Part shown: positions 37,572 to 46,071 of the stretch, piece after piece
How the letters are laid out: the number at the start of each line of letters is the position of its first letter
How positions within the stretch are numbered: position 1 is the stretch's first letter
Assembly (NCBI RefSeq): GCF_900659635.1
Contig: NZ_CAACVB010000014.1
Span: 1 to 64,000, forward strand
Source of the DNA: Actinomadura roseirufa
GTDB taxonomy: Bacteria > Actinomycetota > Actinomycetes > Streptosporangiales > Streptosporangiaceae
DNA length: 64,000 nt
Direction of reading: 5' to 3'
Made by a program: the position numbers and the translations under genes
Notes under the pieces: generated by a model
What the model saw: only the letters and a program-made list of their open reading frames with translations
Databases searched by the model: none
What the model was told of the DNA's origin: nothing

Positions 37572-37586
37572 CGCTGGCCTCCTCCT

Positions 37587-37620
37587 GAGAGTGACGACTC
37601 TCCCTAAGAGAATCGATTCT
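37587..37620. promoter_or_regulatory. Two adjacent palindromes in the dioxygenase/GntR divergent gap
   Basis: GAGAGTGACGACTCTC (37587-37602, 6-bp arms) and AGAATCGATTCT (37609-37620, perfect 12-bp palindrome) lie side by side in the 77-base gap. TATGTT at 37632-37637 is a possible -10 for the GntR gene. These are candidate operators for the FCD-type GntR protein. Confidence 0.5.
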
Positions 37621-37648
37621 TACCTCAAGAGTATGTTACTTTCGTCCC

Positions 37649-38365
37649 ATGGTGAAGCGTGAGGGCGGTGAGAGCCTGGCCGTGGCCGTGTACGCGCGGC
37701 TGCGGTCGGCGATTCTCGACACCGGTGAACTCGTCCCGGGGGAGCGGCTCCGGCCCGCGGAGCTCAGCGGCCGGTACGGGGTCAGCCTGAGCGTCGTCCG
37801 GGAGGCGCTCGGACTCCTGGCCGCCAAGGGCCTCGTGCGCATCGAGCGCAACCGCGGCTTCCGGGTCACCCCGCTGTCGCCGGAGGTCCTCGCCGACCTC
37901 ACCGAGGCCCGGGTCATCAATGAGGGCGCGGCGCTGAGACTGTCGGTGGAGCGCGGGGACGTCGCCTGGGAGTCGGAGGTCCTGGCGGCACACCACCGGC
38001 TGGCCGGTCAGCCGCTTTTCCTGGACGGCGACCCGCCGCCGCGCAATGGGGAATGGGCTCGCGCGCACATCGAGTTCCACCACGTCCTGATCAAGGCGTG
38101 CGGCAACTCCGTCCTGCTGGACATCTGCTCGCGGCTGTCCGATACCGCCGAGTTGTACCGGGCCTGGTCCGCCGCCGGGACCCGCGAGGTGCGACGCGAC
38201 GTCGCCGCGGAGCACAAGGGGCTGCTCGACGCCGCTCTGGCGCGTGACGCCGACCTGGCGGCCCGGCGGTTCGAGGAGCACGTGACCCGGACCCGGCGGA
38301 TCCTCACCGAGTTCGGCCTCCCCAACAGCGGTGCCGAGTCCGCCGCCCGTACGGCTACCCCATGA
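37649..38365 (+). CDS. GntR-family (FadR/FCD subfamily) transcriptional regulator
   Basis: A 238-residue regulator. The winged HTH (about residues 10-75) has VYARLRSAILDTGELVPGERLR and ELSGRYGVSLSVVREALGLL, then GLVRIERNRGFRV. The FCD ligand domain (about 85-220) has LTEARVINEGAALRLSVERG, with metal/ligand residues expected in HIEFHHVLIKACGN and the later EHKGLLDA and FEEHVTRT. It probably represses the dioxygenase and the amidohydrolase and is released by a pathway carboxylate. Confidence 0.9.
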   Translation: MVKREGGESLAVAVYARLRSAILDTGELVPGERLRPAELSGRYGVSLSVVREALGLLAAKGLVRIERNRGFRVTPLSPEVLADLTEARVINEGAALRLSVERGDVAWESEVLAAHHRLAGQPLFLDGDPPPRNGEWARAHIEFHHVLIKACGNSVLLDICSRLSDTAELYRAWSAAGTREVRRDVAAEHKGLLDAALARDADLAARRFEEHVTRTRRILTEFGLPNSGAESAARTATP

Positions 38366-38439
38366 ACCCGACCCTTGAGAAGGCCGCGCACCACGGCCGT
38401 GTTTCCGCAGAACTCCCCACTTTATGACGGAGGTTTCAC

Positions 38440-39945
38440 ATGTCCGCACAGCACAACGAAGGCGAGCCGCGGGAGAACGCCGCTCCGGTCGTTTTCACTG
38501 ATGCCGAGGCCCCGAGCGACAGCGGTCGTCCTGGACGCCGCTACGTCATCCGGGGCGGGGCCGTCATGTCGATGGACCCCGGTGTGGGCGACTTCGAGGC
38601 CGCCGATGTCCTGGTGGAGGGCAAGAAGATCGTCGCGGTCGGGCTCCGCGTCGAGGCGTCCGGCGCGGACGTGATCGACGCGCGCGGACGCATCGTCATG
38701 CCCGGCTTCGTGGACACGCACCACCACCTGTTCGAGACCGCGCTGCGCTCTTTCCTTCCCAACGGCCTGCTGTTCAACGACGGCTCCGGCTCACCGAGCG
38801 CGGACCCTTCGTACTATGAGTACATCTTGCAGCGGTTCGCTCCCGCCTATCGTCCGCGGGACGTGTACCTCGGCTCCCTGTTCGGGGGGCTCGCCCAGCT
38901 CGACGCCGGTGTCACCTCCGTGCTCGACGTCTCCCAGATCCACCACTCTCCTGAGCACACCGACGCGGCCGTCCAGGCGCTCCTCGACACCGGGCGCCGC
39001 TCCGCGTTCGGCTACTTCGAAGGCGACGGCCGTGACGAGGCCCGCTACCCACAGGACGCCTACCGCGTCCGGAAACAGTGGTTCTCGTCGGACGACCAGC
39101 TGGTGACCATGGTCATGGGCGGCGAGCTGTACCACGGTGAGGACGTCTACACCCGCTCCTGGAACATCGCCCGCGAACTGGACCTGCAGATCGCCGCGCA
39201 CGCCGTGCCGGGGGCGGGGCTACAGCCGATCATCGACGACATCGCCCGCGGCACCGGCGGGACGACCAACGACATCGGTTTCGGTCCTGACGTGCTGTTC
39301 ATCCACATGACCGAGATGTCCGACCTCACCTGGCGGCGGGCTCGCGACGCCGGGGTGCGGGTCTCGGTCGCCGTCCCGATCGAGATGGCCATGCGCCACG
39401 GCACGCCGCCCCTTCTCAAGCTGCAGGAACTCGGCATGGAGCCGTCCCTCAGCTCCGATGTCGAGACCACCATGGCCCCCGACGCCTTCACCCTCATGCG
39501 CTCAGCGATGACAATGCAGCGCATGCTCGTCAACCAGAGGGTCCTCGCGCAGGGCGGCACCACGTTCCCCGAGGACTGGCCGACGCCCGCTGTTGGCACT
39601 CCGCCGCTGCTCACCGCCCGCGACGTGCTCCGCTATGCCACCGTCAACGGTGCCGAGCACCTCCGGCTGGACGGGAGGACCGGCTCCCTCACCCCGGGCA
39701 AGGAGGCCGACATCGTCCTGCTCGATGCCACGGCGCCCAACGTGACCCCCCTGAACAACGTCCCGGGGGCCGTCGTGACGCTCATGGACCGGACGAACGT
39801 CGAGACGGTGATCGTCGCGGGCAGGATCCGCAAATGGAAGGGGCACCTGCTCGACGCGGACCTCGGCCGCCTGCGTCACGAACTGGAGGACTCGCGCGAC
39901 CACCTGTTCCACGCGGCGGGCGTGCGACAGAACCTGTTCGCCTAG
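38440..39945 (+). CDS. Amidohydrolase (ATZ/TRZ, cytosine-deaminase-like)
   Basis: A 501-residue metal-dependent hydrolase. The beta-strand cap IRGGAVMSMDPGVGDFEAAD is followed by the metal motif MPGFVDTHHHLFETALRSFL (His-x-His). The later metal His residues are expected in DLQIAAHAVPG and VLFIHMTEMSD, and the metal Asp in LSSDVETTMAPDAFTLMR, where ATZ/TRZ enzymes have GTD. The C terminus LTPGKEADIVLLDATAPNVTP is typical. Members deaminate or dechlorinate ring compounds such as triazines or guanine. Substrate unknown. GGAGG lies 7 bases before ATG 38440. It probably forms a pathway with the GntR gene and dioxygenase. Confidence 0.85.
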   Translation: MSAQHNEGEPRENAAPVVFTDAEAPSDSGRPGRRYVIRGGAVMSMDPGVGDFEAADVLVEGKKIVAVGLRVEASGADVIDARGRIVMPGFVDTHHHLFETALRSFLPNGLLFNDGSGSPSADPSYYEYILQRFAPAYRPRDVYLGSLFGGLAQLDAGVTSVLDVSQIHHSPEHTDAAVQALLDTGRRSAFGYFEGDGRDEARYPQDAYRVRKQWFSSDDQLVTMVMGGELYHGEDVYTRSWNIARELDLQIAAHAVPGAGLQPIIDDIARGTGGTTNDIGFGPDVLFIHMTEMSDLTWRRARDAGVRVSVAVPIEMAMRHGTPPLLKLQELGMEPSLSSDVETTMAPDAFTLMRSAMTMQRMLVNQRVLAQGGTTFPEDWPTPAVGTPPLLTARDVLRYATVNGAEHLRLDGRTGSLTPGKEADIVLLDATAPNVTPLNNVPGAVVTLMDRTNVETVIVAGRIRKWKGHLLDADLGRLRHELEDSRDHLFHAAGVRQNLFA

Positions 39946-39956
39946 GAGTTCCCCGG

Positions 39957-39999
39957 CACCGGTCCGCCCGACGGCGCAAGCCTGCCGAGCGGACCGGTG
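39957..39999. terminator. Bidirectional terminator hairpin
   Basis: CACCGGTCCGC (39957-39967) pairs perfectly with GCGGACCGGTG (39989-39999) around a 21-base loop, between the convergent amidohydrolase and SulP genes. Confidence 0.7.
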
Positions 40000-40018
40000 T
40001 TCGTGCCTTGCAGGGTGG

Positions 40019-41509
40019 TCAGGGGGCGGTGGCTCCTACTGGGAGCAGGGTGGGGATCGCCTGGTTGTGACGGTCGACCCAGCTGGTCAGGGCCGTGCGG
40101 CAGGCGTGGTCCAGGTGCCGGACCCCGGCGAGGTCCAGTTCGAGGGGCCGGTGCCGGGGCAGGGCGTCCAGGGTGTCGATGATCTGCGGGAGGCGCAGGA
40201 AGGTGGCGTTGCCCGCGAGCGTGACGCGGATCGGGTCATCGGGGACGGCGTCCTCGTCCGCGCCGTGGACCTCGATGTGGAGGTGCGAGGTGTCCCAGGC
40301 GGACTTGACCACGGCCAGCAGCAGGCCGAGCAGGACCCCCTCGAACAGGTTGAGCGCCACCACCGCCACCGCGGTGGCGGCCAGGATGACCGCCTCGCCC
40401 CGGTGCTCGCGCCACAGCGGGCGGAGCTGGGCGAGGGGGACGAGCTTCCAGCCGGCGAAGACGAGCACGCCCGCGAGGGCCGCGAGCGGGATGACCTTCA
40501 GGACGGCCGGGAACAGCGCGGCGAACAGCAGCAGCCAGACGCCGTGCAGGACGCGGGACGCCTTCGTCCGCGCACCCGCCTGGACGTTGGCGGAGCTCCG
40601 CACGATCACCGCGGTCATCGGCAGCGCGCCCAAGGCGCCGCACACAGTGTTGCCGATGCCCTGGGCCATGAGCTCCTTGTCGTAGTCGGTGCGCGGGCCG
40701 TCGTGCATGCGGTCCACGGCGGCGGCGCTGAACAGGCTCTCGGCGGACGAGATGAGCGCGAACGCCACGACGGTGCCCACCACGCCGACCTCGGTGAGGC
40801 GGGCCAGATCCGCGCCGTGCGGCGGCTGGATCGAGCCGAGGAGCCCCTCGACGCGGAGCTTGGCGACCGGCAGGTCCAGCAGGGCCGACGCGATCGTCGC
40901 GACCGCGACGGCCGCGAGCGGCGCCGGGAGCGTGCGGACCCGGCGGGGCATGCGCGGCCAGCCGACCAGGACCGCGATCGTCGCGACGCCGATGCCGAGG
41001 GCGGACAGCGCGGTGGACGATCCGGCGCTGTCCAGGAGCAGGTCCGGAAGGCCGGTGAGCTTGGCGACGCCCGATCCGGGGGCCTTCGCGCCGGCCATCG
41101 CGTAGAGCTGCCCGGCGATGATGGTGAGGCCGATGCCCGCGAGCATGCCCTCGACGACCGCGACCGAGATCGCCCGGAACCAGCGGCCCATCCGCAGCGC
41201 GCCGAGCAGGATCTGAACGAGGCCCGCCGCCAGGACCAGCGCGCCGAGGACGCTGAGGCCGTACTCCTGGACGGCCTCGTAGACCAGGACGGTCAGTCCG
41301 GCGGCCGGGCCGCTGACCTGCAGGCTGCTGCCGGGGAGCAGCCCGACGACGAGCCCGCCGACGATGCCGGTGACCAGTCCGAGCCCGGCGGGGACCCCGG
41401 AGGCGACGGCCACTCCCGCGCACAGGGGCAACGCGACGAGGAAGACCACCAGTGAGGCGGATATCTCGCCCCGCCAGACTCGGGGCGACCGCAAGTTTGT
41501 GGGGAGCAT
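40019..41509 (-). CDS. SulP-family anion (probably bicarbonate or sulfate) transporter
   Basis: A 496-residue membrane transporter with 10 or more helices. The SulP core begins with VWRGEISASLVVFLVALPLC and VPAGLGLVTGIVGGLVVGLL, followed by SGPAAGLTVLVYEAVQEYG, the conserved family block. After the membrane part (about residue 395) comes a C-terminal STAS-like region (IRVTLAGNATFLRLPQIIDT, ELDLAGVRHLDHACRTAL). It lies 10 bases after a beta-carbonic anhydrase gene in one transcript, which favours bicarbonate as substrate, although that is inference from context. Confidence 0.88.
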   Translation of the reverse strand: MLPTNLRSPRVWRGEISASLVVFLVALPLCAGVAVASGVPAGLGLVTGIVGGLVVGLLPGSSLQVSGPAAGLTVLVYEAVQEYGLSVLGALVLAAGLVQILLGALRMGRWFRAISVAVVEGMLAGIGLTIIAGQLYAMAGAKAPGSGVAKLTGLPDLLLDSAGSSTALSALGIGVATIAVLVGWPRMPRRVRTLPAPLAAVAVATIASALLDLPVAKLRVEGLLGSIQPPHGADLARLTEVGVVGTVVAFALISSAESLFSAAAVDRMHDGPRTDYDKELMAQGIGNTVCGALGALPMTAVIVRSSANVQAGARTKASRVLHGVWLLLFAALFPAVLKVIPLAALAGVLVFAGWKLVPLAQLRPLWREHRGEAVILAATAVAVVALNLFEGVLLGLLLAVVKSAWDTSHLHIEVHGADEDAVPDDPIRVTLAGNATFLRLPQIIDTLDALPRHRPLELDLAGVRHLDHACRTALTSWVDRHNQAIPTLLPVGATAP

Positions 41510-41519
41510 CAGATCCTCA

Positions 41520-42131
41520 CTAAAGGGGAAGGAAGGCGTCGGTGCCCGGCCGGTGCACGAGGACTGATCCAGTGTGGACCTCGTAGTACCAGGCGTGCAG
41601 GGTGATCTGGCCGTCGTCGACGCGCCGCCGCACGCCGGGGTAGCCGCGCAGCCGCTCCAGCTGCGCGAGCGCATGGCTCTGCGCCGCCTCGGCGTGGTCC
41701 GCGCCGGCCGCCTGCGCGCGGACGGTCGCCGGCGGCTCGCCGCCGACCTCGGCCAGCCATCCGCGGACGGCGGGCGCGGCGCGCAGGTCACCGGCGCCGA
41801 GCAGCGCGCCGACGGCGCCGCAGTGAGAGTGACCGCAGACGACGATGTCGGCGACGCCGAGCACCTCGACGGCGAACTCGATGGTGGCGACCTCACCGGC
41901 GGGACGGTCCAGGCGGTACGGGGGCACGATGTTCCCCGCCGTGCGCAGCTCGAACAGCTCGCCCGGACGGGCCCCGGTGAACAGCGACGGGATCACCCGC
42001 GAGTCCGAGCAGCTGATGAACAGCGCCAGCGGCGACTGTCCCGCGGCCAGTTCGCGGAAATCCTCGCCGCGCCGGGTGGCGTGCTCGCGGAACGAGCGCG
42101 CGTGGTCAATGAAAGTACGCATGCGGAACAC
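41520..42131 (-). CDS. Beta-class carbonic anhydrase
   Basis: A 203-residue zinc enzyme interconverting CO2 and bicarbonate. Zinc ligands and the catalytic dyad are visible: Cys and Asp-Arg in LFISCSDSRVIPS, then His and Cys in VVCGHSHCGAVGAL. RTAGNIVPPY is the usual family block. The start is GTG 42131 or ATG 42122. It is co-transcribed with the SulP transporter gene. Confidence 0.93.
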   Translation of the reverse strand: MFRMRTFIDHARSFREHATRRGEDFRELAAGQSPLALFISCSDSRVIPSLFTGARPGELFELRTAGNIVPPYRLDRPAGEVATIEFAVEVLGVADIVVCGHSHCGAVGALLGAGDLRAAPAVRGWLAEVGGEPPATVRAQAAGADHAEAAQSHALAQLERLRGYPGVRRRVDDGQITLHAWYYEVHTGSVLVHRPGTDAFLPL

Positions 42132-42254
42132 ACACCTCGAAGAACCGCCGATTCATCGGCGGGAATCAGGGACGGAGTCGGCTGTGAAGGGATCGGACGC
42201 GCTCGGTCAGAGCGCATGCGCGTCGACGGATTCGTCGAACGTCCGATAATGCCG

Positions 42255-42273
42255 CTGCCCTTTCTCGGGGCAG
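42255..42273 (-). terminator. Short hairpin after the small exported-protein gene
   Basis: CTGCCC (42255-42260) pairs with GGGCAG (42268-42273) around a 7-base loop, 40 bases beyond the stop of the minus-strand gene at 42315. Confidence 0.3.
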
Positions 42274-42314
42274 GGTGTCATCCGAGAAGAATGTCGGATA
42301 TCAGAGGTTGAATC

Positions 42315-42731
42315 TCAGCAGCGGAAGACCTGCAAAAGCGCGCGGACCTGCCCCGCGGCCGGTCCACCGAAGGCGTCCAGGAAACCGCGGAATCGGCGTG
42401 GCAGGGTACTGGCCCCCACGGCGCGCCGCAGGGCGGAGGACGAGGAGGCGTCGGGCGTCCTGACCAGATGAGAGCCAGAAACCCTGCTGGTCAGCCTGAT
42501 GGCGAGGTGCTCAGGGGCCCTCCGCCCGGCGTGCTCCTGACCGCAGTCGTCGTCGGAGGGGGCGGCGTCGACCTTCCGGGGATTCTCCGCGAGCGCCAGT
42601 GCCATGGCCGGCGCCGCGGATTGACCGGATTTCATCGGCTGCAGACAGGTGCCGGACAACAGGTACAGACAACCACATATTGTGGCGACACAAAGAGCGA
42701 CAGCACTCTGGAATGACCTGTGCCGAACCAC
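42315..42731 (-). CDS. Small exported or membrane-anchored protein of unknown function
   Basis: 138 residues. The N terminus MVRHRSFQSAVALCVATICG, continuing CLYLLSGTC, is a signal peptide or membrane anchor; its Cys residues make a lipoprotein possible. The mature part is Ser/Ala/Arg-rich with DDDCGQEHAGRRAPEHLAIRL and ends LLQVFRC. No domain recognised. It lies 184 bases beyond the start of the carbonic anhydrase gene on the same strand. Confidence 0.5.
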   Translation of the reverse strand: MVRHRSFQSAVALCVATICGCLYLLSGTCLQPMKSGQSAAPAMALALAENPRKVDAAPSDDDCGQEHAGRRAPEHLAIRLTSRVSGSHLVRTPDASSSSALRRAVGASTLPRRFRGFLDAFGGPAAGQVRALLQVFRC

Positions 42732-43069
42732 TCTCGGTGGCCTCCGTCCCGTCTCGCGCGGTTCCCCTGGCTGCTCGTGACGCTCGATTCACCAGACTAC
42801 ATGGAATCGGCGGGAGGTGGCGGAACGAACTTGTGACCGTCCGCTCACCCGGAAGCGGCGCCCGCCTTCGGGGTGACCGTCGTTTGGAGATCACATGAGA
42901 ATTATTCAATTCTCGCGACGAGAGGGACAAGTATGTGAGTCATGCAGGTAAAGGCTGGTTGTCGGAGTGCGCCGGGTCCGTACGCCCAGATCACGCGTGT
43001 CGTGAGCCGGACGCACGGCGTTCCGGCGCGGTGGCGGAACTGGATGCGCCGCTCTGACGGGTGGGGGAG
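42732..43069. other. Gap with an AT-rich palindrome
   Basis: No gene seen. The palindrome GAGAATT-ATTC-AATTCTC at 42897-42914 stands in an AT-rich pocket (about 42890-42920), unusual for this genome. It is a candidate operator or promoter element, perhaps for the minus-strand gene ending at 42315, though it lies about 170 bases upstream of its start. Confidence 0.4.
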
Positions 43070-43504
43070 TCAGGCGCGCCAGGGCATGTGCTGGAGAGTC
43101 CAGGTGTTGCCGTCGGGGTCGGTGAACCAGGCGTAGAGGACGCCCCCGTGGTCCTCCACGGGGGCCACGTCCGCGCCGCGCTCGATGAGGTCCCTCCGGG
43201 CCCGCTCGATGTCGGCGACGACAAGGTGCAGGCCGCGCAGCGCGCCCGCCGGCATGTCCAGGCCCGCGAGGCCCTCGGTCAGCGTGATCGAGCAGGCCGA
43301 GCCGGGCGGGGTGAGCTGGACGACCCGGACGCCGTCCGCGGGACGCACGTCCACGTCGGCGTGGAACCCGAGGCCGGTGTAGAACGCCTTGGCCCGGTCG
43401 ATGTCGGCGACGGGCAGCGGCACGAGTTCGAGCAGGAACGCTCCGGGGCGCACGGGCAGCACTGGGCCCTTCTCGGTGGCGGAGGCGTGGTCGGGCTCGG
43501 TCAT
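43070..43504 (-). CDS. VOC-family (glyoxalase/bleomycin-resistance-like) protein
   Basis: A 144-residue single-subunit VOC protein with two beta-alpha-beta modules: LELVPLPVADIDRAKAFYTG, GLFHAD-type GFHADVDV, then LRGLHLVVADIERARRDLIE and the conserved WFTDPDGNTWTLQ at the end. Such proteins bind or transform small molecules using a metal between dimer halves. It overlaps the SRPBCC gene by four bases, as third gene of an ArsR operon. Confidence 0.85.
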   Translation of the reverse strand: MTEPDHASATEKGPVLPVRPGAFLLELVPLPVADIDRAKAFYTGLGFHADVDVRPADGVRVVQLTPPGSACSITLTEGLAGLDMPAGALRGLHLVVADIERARRDLIERGADVAPVEDHGGVLYAWFTDPDGNTWTLQHMPWRA

Positions 43505-44025
43505 GGGCGGTGTCCTTTCCAGGGCGCGGTCGATCGGACGTGGTGGTGGAGCAGGGAGTCGAGCCGGTCGAAAGCCTCGCCCAGGCCGCGTCGCATGGGG
43601 CTGCGGAGCATGCCGTCGCGGATCTCGCGGGTGGGGTAGCGCACCGTGGTGGTCACCGCCGTGCGGCCGTCCCGCTCGTCGAAGACCGTGGTGACCCGCG
43701 CCTCGCCCTCGTCCCAGCCGTCGTAGATCTCGCTCTGCACCAGCCTGGCGGGGGCATCGACCTCGATGTAGGCGCCCCCGTGGCCCAGCTCCGCGCCGCC
43801 CGGGCCGCGGGAGACGAAACGCCAGGCGCCGCCCGGACGCAGGTCGATCTCGCAGACGACGAGGTGCCAGCCGCGGGCGCCGTGCCACTGCCGCAGCAGG
43901 TCCGGCCGGGTGAACGCGTCGAACACCGTGCGGCGGGACGCGGCGAAGGTCCGGGCGAGGACGATCTCGGTGTCGGACGGCGCCGCGACCACCAGGCCCG
44001 CGCCGGGCGGCGGCCGCGCCGTCAT
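43501..44025 (-). CDS. SRPBCC/AHSA1-domain protein
   Basis: A 174-residue protein of the START-like AHSA1 family: LARTFAASRRTVFDAFTRPD, then LRQWHGARGW, EIDLRPGGAWRFVSRG and VFDERDGRTAVTTTVRYPTR. These bind hydrophobic ligands. It overlaps the ArsR gene by four bases (ATGA), and ArsR plus AHSA1 pairs are a frequent operon in actinobacteria. The ligand is unknown. Confidence 0.87.
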   Translation of the reverse strand: MTARPPPGAGLVVAAPSDTEIVLARTFAASRRTVFDAFTRPDLLRQWHGARGWHLVVCEIDLRPGGAWRFVSRGPGGAELGHGGAYIEVDAPARLVQSEIYDGWDEGEARVTTVFDERDGRTAVTTTVRYPTREIRDGMLRSPMRRGLGEAFDRLDSLLHHHVRSTAPWKGHRP

Positions 44026-44357
44026 GAGCCGTCCCGCTCGTCGAGCCGCGCGAGCAGGTCGTCGAGCCGCCGGTAGCTCTCCTCCCAGTACTCGCGGAAG
44101 TCGGCGAGCCAGTCGAGGGCGTCCCGGAGCGGGCGGGCCTCCAGCCGGCACGGCCGGCGCTGCGCGTCACGGCCGCGCGAGACCAGGCCGGCGCGCTCCA
44201 GCACGCGCAGGTGCTTGGACACGCCCGGCTGGCTCATGGCGAACGGCGCGGCCAGCTCGCCGACCGTCGCCTCGCCCTCGGTCAGCCGGGCGAGGATCGC
44301 CCGCCGGGTGGGGTCGGCCAGCGCGGCGAACGTCGCGTCCAGGGTGCTGGTGTCCAC
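44022..44357 (-). CDS. ArsR-family transcriptional regulator
   Basis: A 111-residue winged HTH repressor: LDATFAALADPTRRAILARL, then EGEATVGELAAPFAMSQPGV and SKHLRVLERAGLVSRGR. It lacks the usual CxC metal motif, so it is probably of the metal-independent class that pairs with SRPBCC proteins. GTG start. It leads the operon with the SRPBCC and VOC genes and is divergent from the FAD oxidoreductase. Confidence 0.9.
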   Translation of the reverse strand: MDTSTLDATFAALADPTRRAILARLTEGEATVGELAAPFAMSQPGVSKHLRVLERAGLVSRGRDAQRRPCRLEARPLRDALDWLADFREYWEESYRRLDDLLARLDERDGS

Positions 44358-44546
44358 GAGATCAACCTTCCGGTTCTATAACCAGATGGTTTTGTATTCG
44401 GGCGGACGCTCGCCTGTCAAGCGGCGGGCCGGGTGAACGGTCCGGCCGGCGCCCGGTGCTTTGCAGGACGGGTTCCTCGATTCACGATGGGCTGGAGACG
44501 GCCGCTCATACGCGGCGGCCGGTGGCCGGGGGACCGGGTGATCCGC

Positions 44547-45653
44547 ATGGTCGGGAACGTGGTGGTCGTCGGAGCGGGCGTCTACGGCGCGGCGGTGAGC
44601 GAGTCGCTGACGCGGCGGGGCGCCCGGGTCGTGGTCGTGGACGCCGGGGCGCCCGCCGGAGGCACGTCCGGCGCGACCTTCTCCTGGACGAACTCCTGCG
44701 GCAAGCAGCCGCGCGCCTACCACGACCTGAACGTCGCCGGCATGGAGGCCCACCGCAGGCTGGCGGACGATGCGCCCGGGGGCGGCTGGTACCACGAGGG
44801 CGGCAACCTCGAATGGGCCGACGGCGAGGCCGGCCGCGCGGAGCTGCGCGCGAAGGTCGCCAGGGTGCTGGAGTACGGCTACGAGGCGCGCCTGCTCGGC
44901 CGCGCGGACGTCCCGGCCCTCGAACCGGACCTCGATCCCACCGGGCTCCCCGACGAGATCGCCTACTTTCCGCGCGAGGGCTGGGTCGAGCCGGTCCCGC
45001 TGGTCGGGCATCTGCTGGCCCGCGCGACGTCCGGCGGCGCCGAGGTGGTGCGGAACGACGCCGTGACCGCGGTCGAGACGGGCGCGGACGGGGTGCGCGG
45101 CGTCCGGCTCGCCTCGGGGCGCGGCATCGCCGCGGACGCGGTCGTGAACTGCGCGGGGCCGAGGGCCGCCGAGATCGCCCGGCTCGCCGGGCTCGACCTG
45201 CCGATGCGCAACACCCGCGGCGTGCTCGTCTACACCTCGCCGGCGGCGGTGTCGGTGTCGCACGTCGTCCACGCGCCGCGCGTCCACCTGCGCCCGGACG
45301 GCGCGGGACGGTTGCTGCTGCACACCCCCGAGGTCGACGCGGCCGTGCGGGTCTCCGACGCCGGAGAGGTCACCGTCGACGAGCCGGCGGTCGAGAAGGT
45401 GGTCGAGGCGGGCCGTGCCCTCTACCCGGGCATCCGGGATGTGGAAGTGGAGAGCGTCCGAGTGGGCGAGCGGCCCATTCCGGGTGATGGGCTGCCAGTG
45501 CTCGGGCGGGTCGCCGGTCTATCCGGCTTCCATTTCGCGGTCTCGCACAGCGGTGCGACGTTGTGTCTGCACGCCGGTGATCTAGTCGCCGCCGAAGTGC
45601 TCGGCGAGGACCGGGACGACGCGCTCGCTCCCTTCCGTTTCGAGCGGTTCTGA
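44547..45653 (+). CDS. FAD-dependent amino-acid-type oxidoreductase (DAO family)
   Basis: A 368-residue flavoprotein. The dinucleotide motif is VVVGAGVYGAAVSESL near residue 5, followed by the acidic VVVVDAG. The DAO-family substrate part has FSWTNSCGKQPRAYHDLNVA, and the C-terminal FAD contact is ERPIPGDGLPVLGRVAGLSG with FHFAVSHSGATLCLHAG. It oxidises the C-N bond of an amino acid or amine (D-amino acid, glycine, sarcosine type). I start at ATG 44547; GTG 44538 is an alternative. Confidence 0.85.
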   Translation: MVGNVVVVGAGVYGAAVSESLTRRGARVVVVDAGAPAGGTSGATFSWTNSCGKQPRAYHDLNVAGMEAHRRLADDAPGGGWYHEGGNLEWADGEAGRAELRAKVARVLEYGYEARLLGRADVPALEPDLDPTGLPDEIAYFPREGWVEPVPLVGHLLARATSGGAEVVRNDAVTAVETGADGVRGVRLASGRGIAADAVVNCAGPRAAEIARLAGLDLPMRNTRGVLVYTSPAAVSVSHVVHAPRVHLRPDGAGRLLLHTPEVDAAVRVSDAGEVTVDEPAVEKVVEAGRALYPGIRDVEVESVRVGERPIPGDGLPVLGRVAGLSGFHFAVSHSGATLCLHAGDLVAAEVLGEDRDDALAPFRFERF

Positions 45654-45797
45654 GAATGGGACCGTTCTAATGGTGGATGGCGCTGGGCGGGCGGCCATCC
45701 GTGGCAAAGGCGGTGCCGAGGTAAAGCGGTGGCGAGGGTGAAAGCGGTGCCGGTGACAAGGGCGGGTGCGGGCAGGTGATGCCGAGTGCGGGGCGAT

Positions 45798-45827
45798 CGC
45801 CTGCCATCCGCGAACGGATGGCAGGCG
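45798..45827 (+). terminator. Perfect hairpin with tetraloop
   Basis: CGCCTGCCATCCG (45798-45810) pairs perfectly with 45815-45827 around CGAA. It lies 145 bases after the FAD oxidoreductase stop. No T-run follows. Confidence 0.6.
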
Positions 45828-46042
45828 ACACGCGTCGTGGCGTCGCCCCGCAACGCCGCCACCACGGTCGAGCACGCGGATCTCCGCGTGCGCCCGGCCC
45901 GGGCGTGTGCGGCGCGGGCCCCCGTGGTGCCTGGGGGCACCGTCCGCGCCGTCCACGATGAGCCATCGCGTGCCTGGCTCCCGAGCCGGCGAGTCCTCGT
46001 CACTCGGCGGCATTGGTACGGTGAACACGCTAGGGAGCGCCC

Positions 46043-46071
46043 GCACATTGGCCGTACATTCGCCGTACATT
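46043..46071 (+). promoter_or_regulatory. SARP-type direct heptamer repeats
   Basis: GCACATT (46043-46049), GTACATT (46054-46060) and GTACATT (46065-46071) are spaced exactly 11 bases apart with 4-base gaps (GGCC, CGCC), the arrangement bound by SARP/AfsR-family regulators on one DNA face. TACCTG at 46077-46082 could be the -10. The SARP gene starts 290 bases downstream, so autoregulation is likely. Binding is inference. Confidence 0.6.

Noticed and set aside
42942-43136. A plus-strand frame of 64 codons
   Set aside because: It overlaps the end of the VOC gene antisense, has poor codon use and no start signal.
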